From positions 62,001-126,000 of the forward strand of contig CAWDAI010000016.1 in the NCBI GenBank assembly GCA_963800275.1: a stretch of 64,000 nucleotides of DNA. The letters run 5' to 3'. Each line of letters opens with the position of its first letter. Position 1 is the stretch's first letter. A program made the position numbers and the translations under genes. This document shows, in pieces, positions 63,741 through 64,000 of the stretch. The DNA is from JAFMJV01 sp963800275 (lineage in GTDB: Bacteria; Chloroflexota; Limnocylindria; Limnocylindrales; CSP1-4). A model generated the notes under the pieces. The model did no database searches and had not been told where the DNA came from. It worked only from the letters and a program-made list of their open reading frames with translations.

Positions 63741-64000
63741 ATGGCAACGGCTGCGCAGCAAGCAGCTTTCTCCGGTCGCCGGGGATCGCGGGGGTCCTCC
63801 CGGCACGCTTGGCCCTGCCTTGTGTTGGTGCTCTCCGTCCTGTTGGCGACCCCTGCCTCCGCGGCTTCGCCCTCGCCCCAGGGCCCCGATGCGGCACGAA
63901 CCTCGGTCCCGCTGGTCGACTTGCCGAGCCCGGACGCTGCCCCGCTCTCGGGCACGGTTACCATGCCGGCCGGCGCACGCATCGCCTATGTCGTCGGCGC
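63741..64000 (+). CDS. N-terminal part of a secreted protein, cut by the right edge
   Basis: From ATG 63741 (or ATG 63726 in the same frame) the frame is open to the end. It gives a basic N-region (FSGRRGSRGSSRHAW), a hydrophobic core (PCLVLVLSVLLATPASAA) with an ASA-A cleavage site, a Pro/Ser-rich linker, and the start of a domain (SGTVTMPAGARIAYVVG). Divergent from vapB. The family cannot be told from this part. Confidence 0.65.
   Translation, partial: MATAAQQAAFSGRRGSRGSSRHAWPCLVLVLSVLLATPASAASPSPQGPDAARTSVPLVDLPSPDAAPLSGTVTMPAGARIAYVVG

Overview
This window is GC-rich bacterial chromosome, tightly packed on both strands, with no rRNA, tRNA, CRISPR array, phage module or insertion sequence that I can recognise. 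The gene set is that of a free-living, environmental, probably soil or sediment bacterium: MalT-like LuxR regulator, several class III nucleotidyl cyclases with different sensor parts, an F420-type (deazaflavin) oxidoreductase, GroES/GroEL, arsenic methylation, ActP-like transport, many secreted proteins with Pro/Ser/Ala-rich linkers. This mix fits Chloroflexota (Limnocylindria-like) or, less well, Actinomycetota. That placement is an inference from gene content, not from a marker-gene tree.

Layout. 1-9.4 kb: carboxymuconolactone decarboxylase-like protein, MalT-type regulator, a ClC channel lacking the gating Glu, a truncated AraC regulator, an M24 peptidase homologue with altered metal ligands, a cupin and YwiC-like membrane protein pair, then about 680 bp of tandem repeats ahead of a cupin-cyclase fusion. 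9.4-12.2 kb: divergent arsenic locus (arsR one way; a small Cys-tailed protein and arsM the other way) with a clear palindromic operator, an RibD_C/DHFR-like reductase and a methyltransferase. 12.2-18.3 kb: secreted proteins, and an orphan sugar-binding-type lipoprotein coupled to a membrane nucleotidyl cyclase. 18.3-21.7 kb: soluble transhydrogenase, a frameshifted metallo-beta-lactamase-fold enzyme, and small membrane proteins.

21.8-26.2 kb is a gene graveyard: a MarR regulator and a SnoaL-like gene truncated head to head, a signal peptide followed at once by a stop, an alpha/beta-hydrolase scrap and a serine-hydrolase C-terminus around one intact MFS gene, followed by a PIN/Phd toxin-antitoxin pair. 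26.2-33.6 kb: F420-type enzyme, DUF4097 lipoprotein, a glycan operon (GT4 glycosyltransferase, alpha-barrel protein, decayed GH130), groEL and groES, and a divergent XRE regulator sharing the groES promoter region.

33.6-45.9 kb: GH3-like secreted enzyme, small conserved proteins, a 1033-aa cyclase-ATPase-TPR protein, SnoaL-like protein, a two-component pair, zinc metallopeptidase and AraC regulator. 45.9-54.5 kb: membrane proteins, alpha/beta hydrolase, DUF485/ActP-type symporter pair, hemerythrin-like protein, HD-GYP phosphodiesterase. 54.9-64 kb: a three-gene translationally coupled operon (DUF6544-like, MFS-like, bactofilin-like lipoprotein), an HExxH protein fused to DUF192, VOC and cyclase-like small enzymes, nucleoside hydrolase, a doubly frameshifted beta-propeller protein, a second VapBC pair, and a secreted protein running off the right edge.

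Signalling by cyclic nucleotides is the recurring theme: three cyclases of three architectures plus one HD-GYP enzyme. The second theme is decay: at least nine truncated or frameshifted genes. Some frameshifts lie in C4 runs, so assembly error must be excluded for those.
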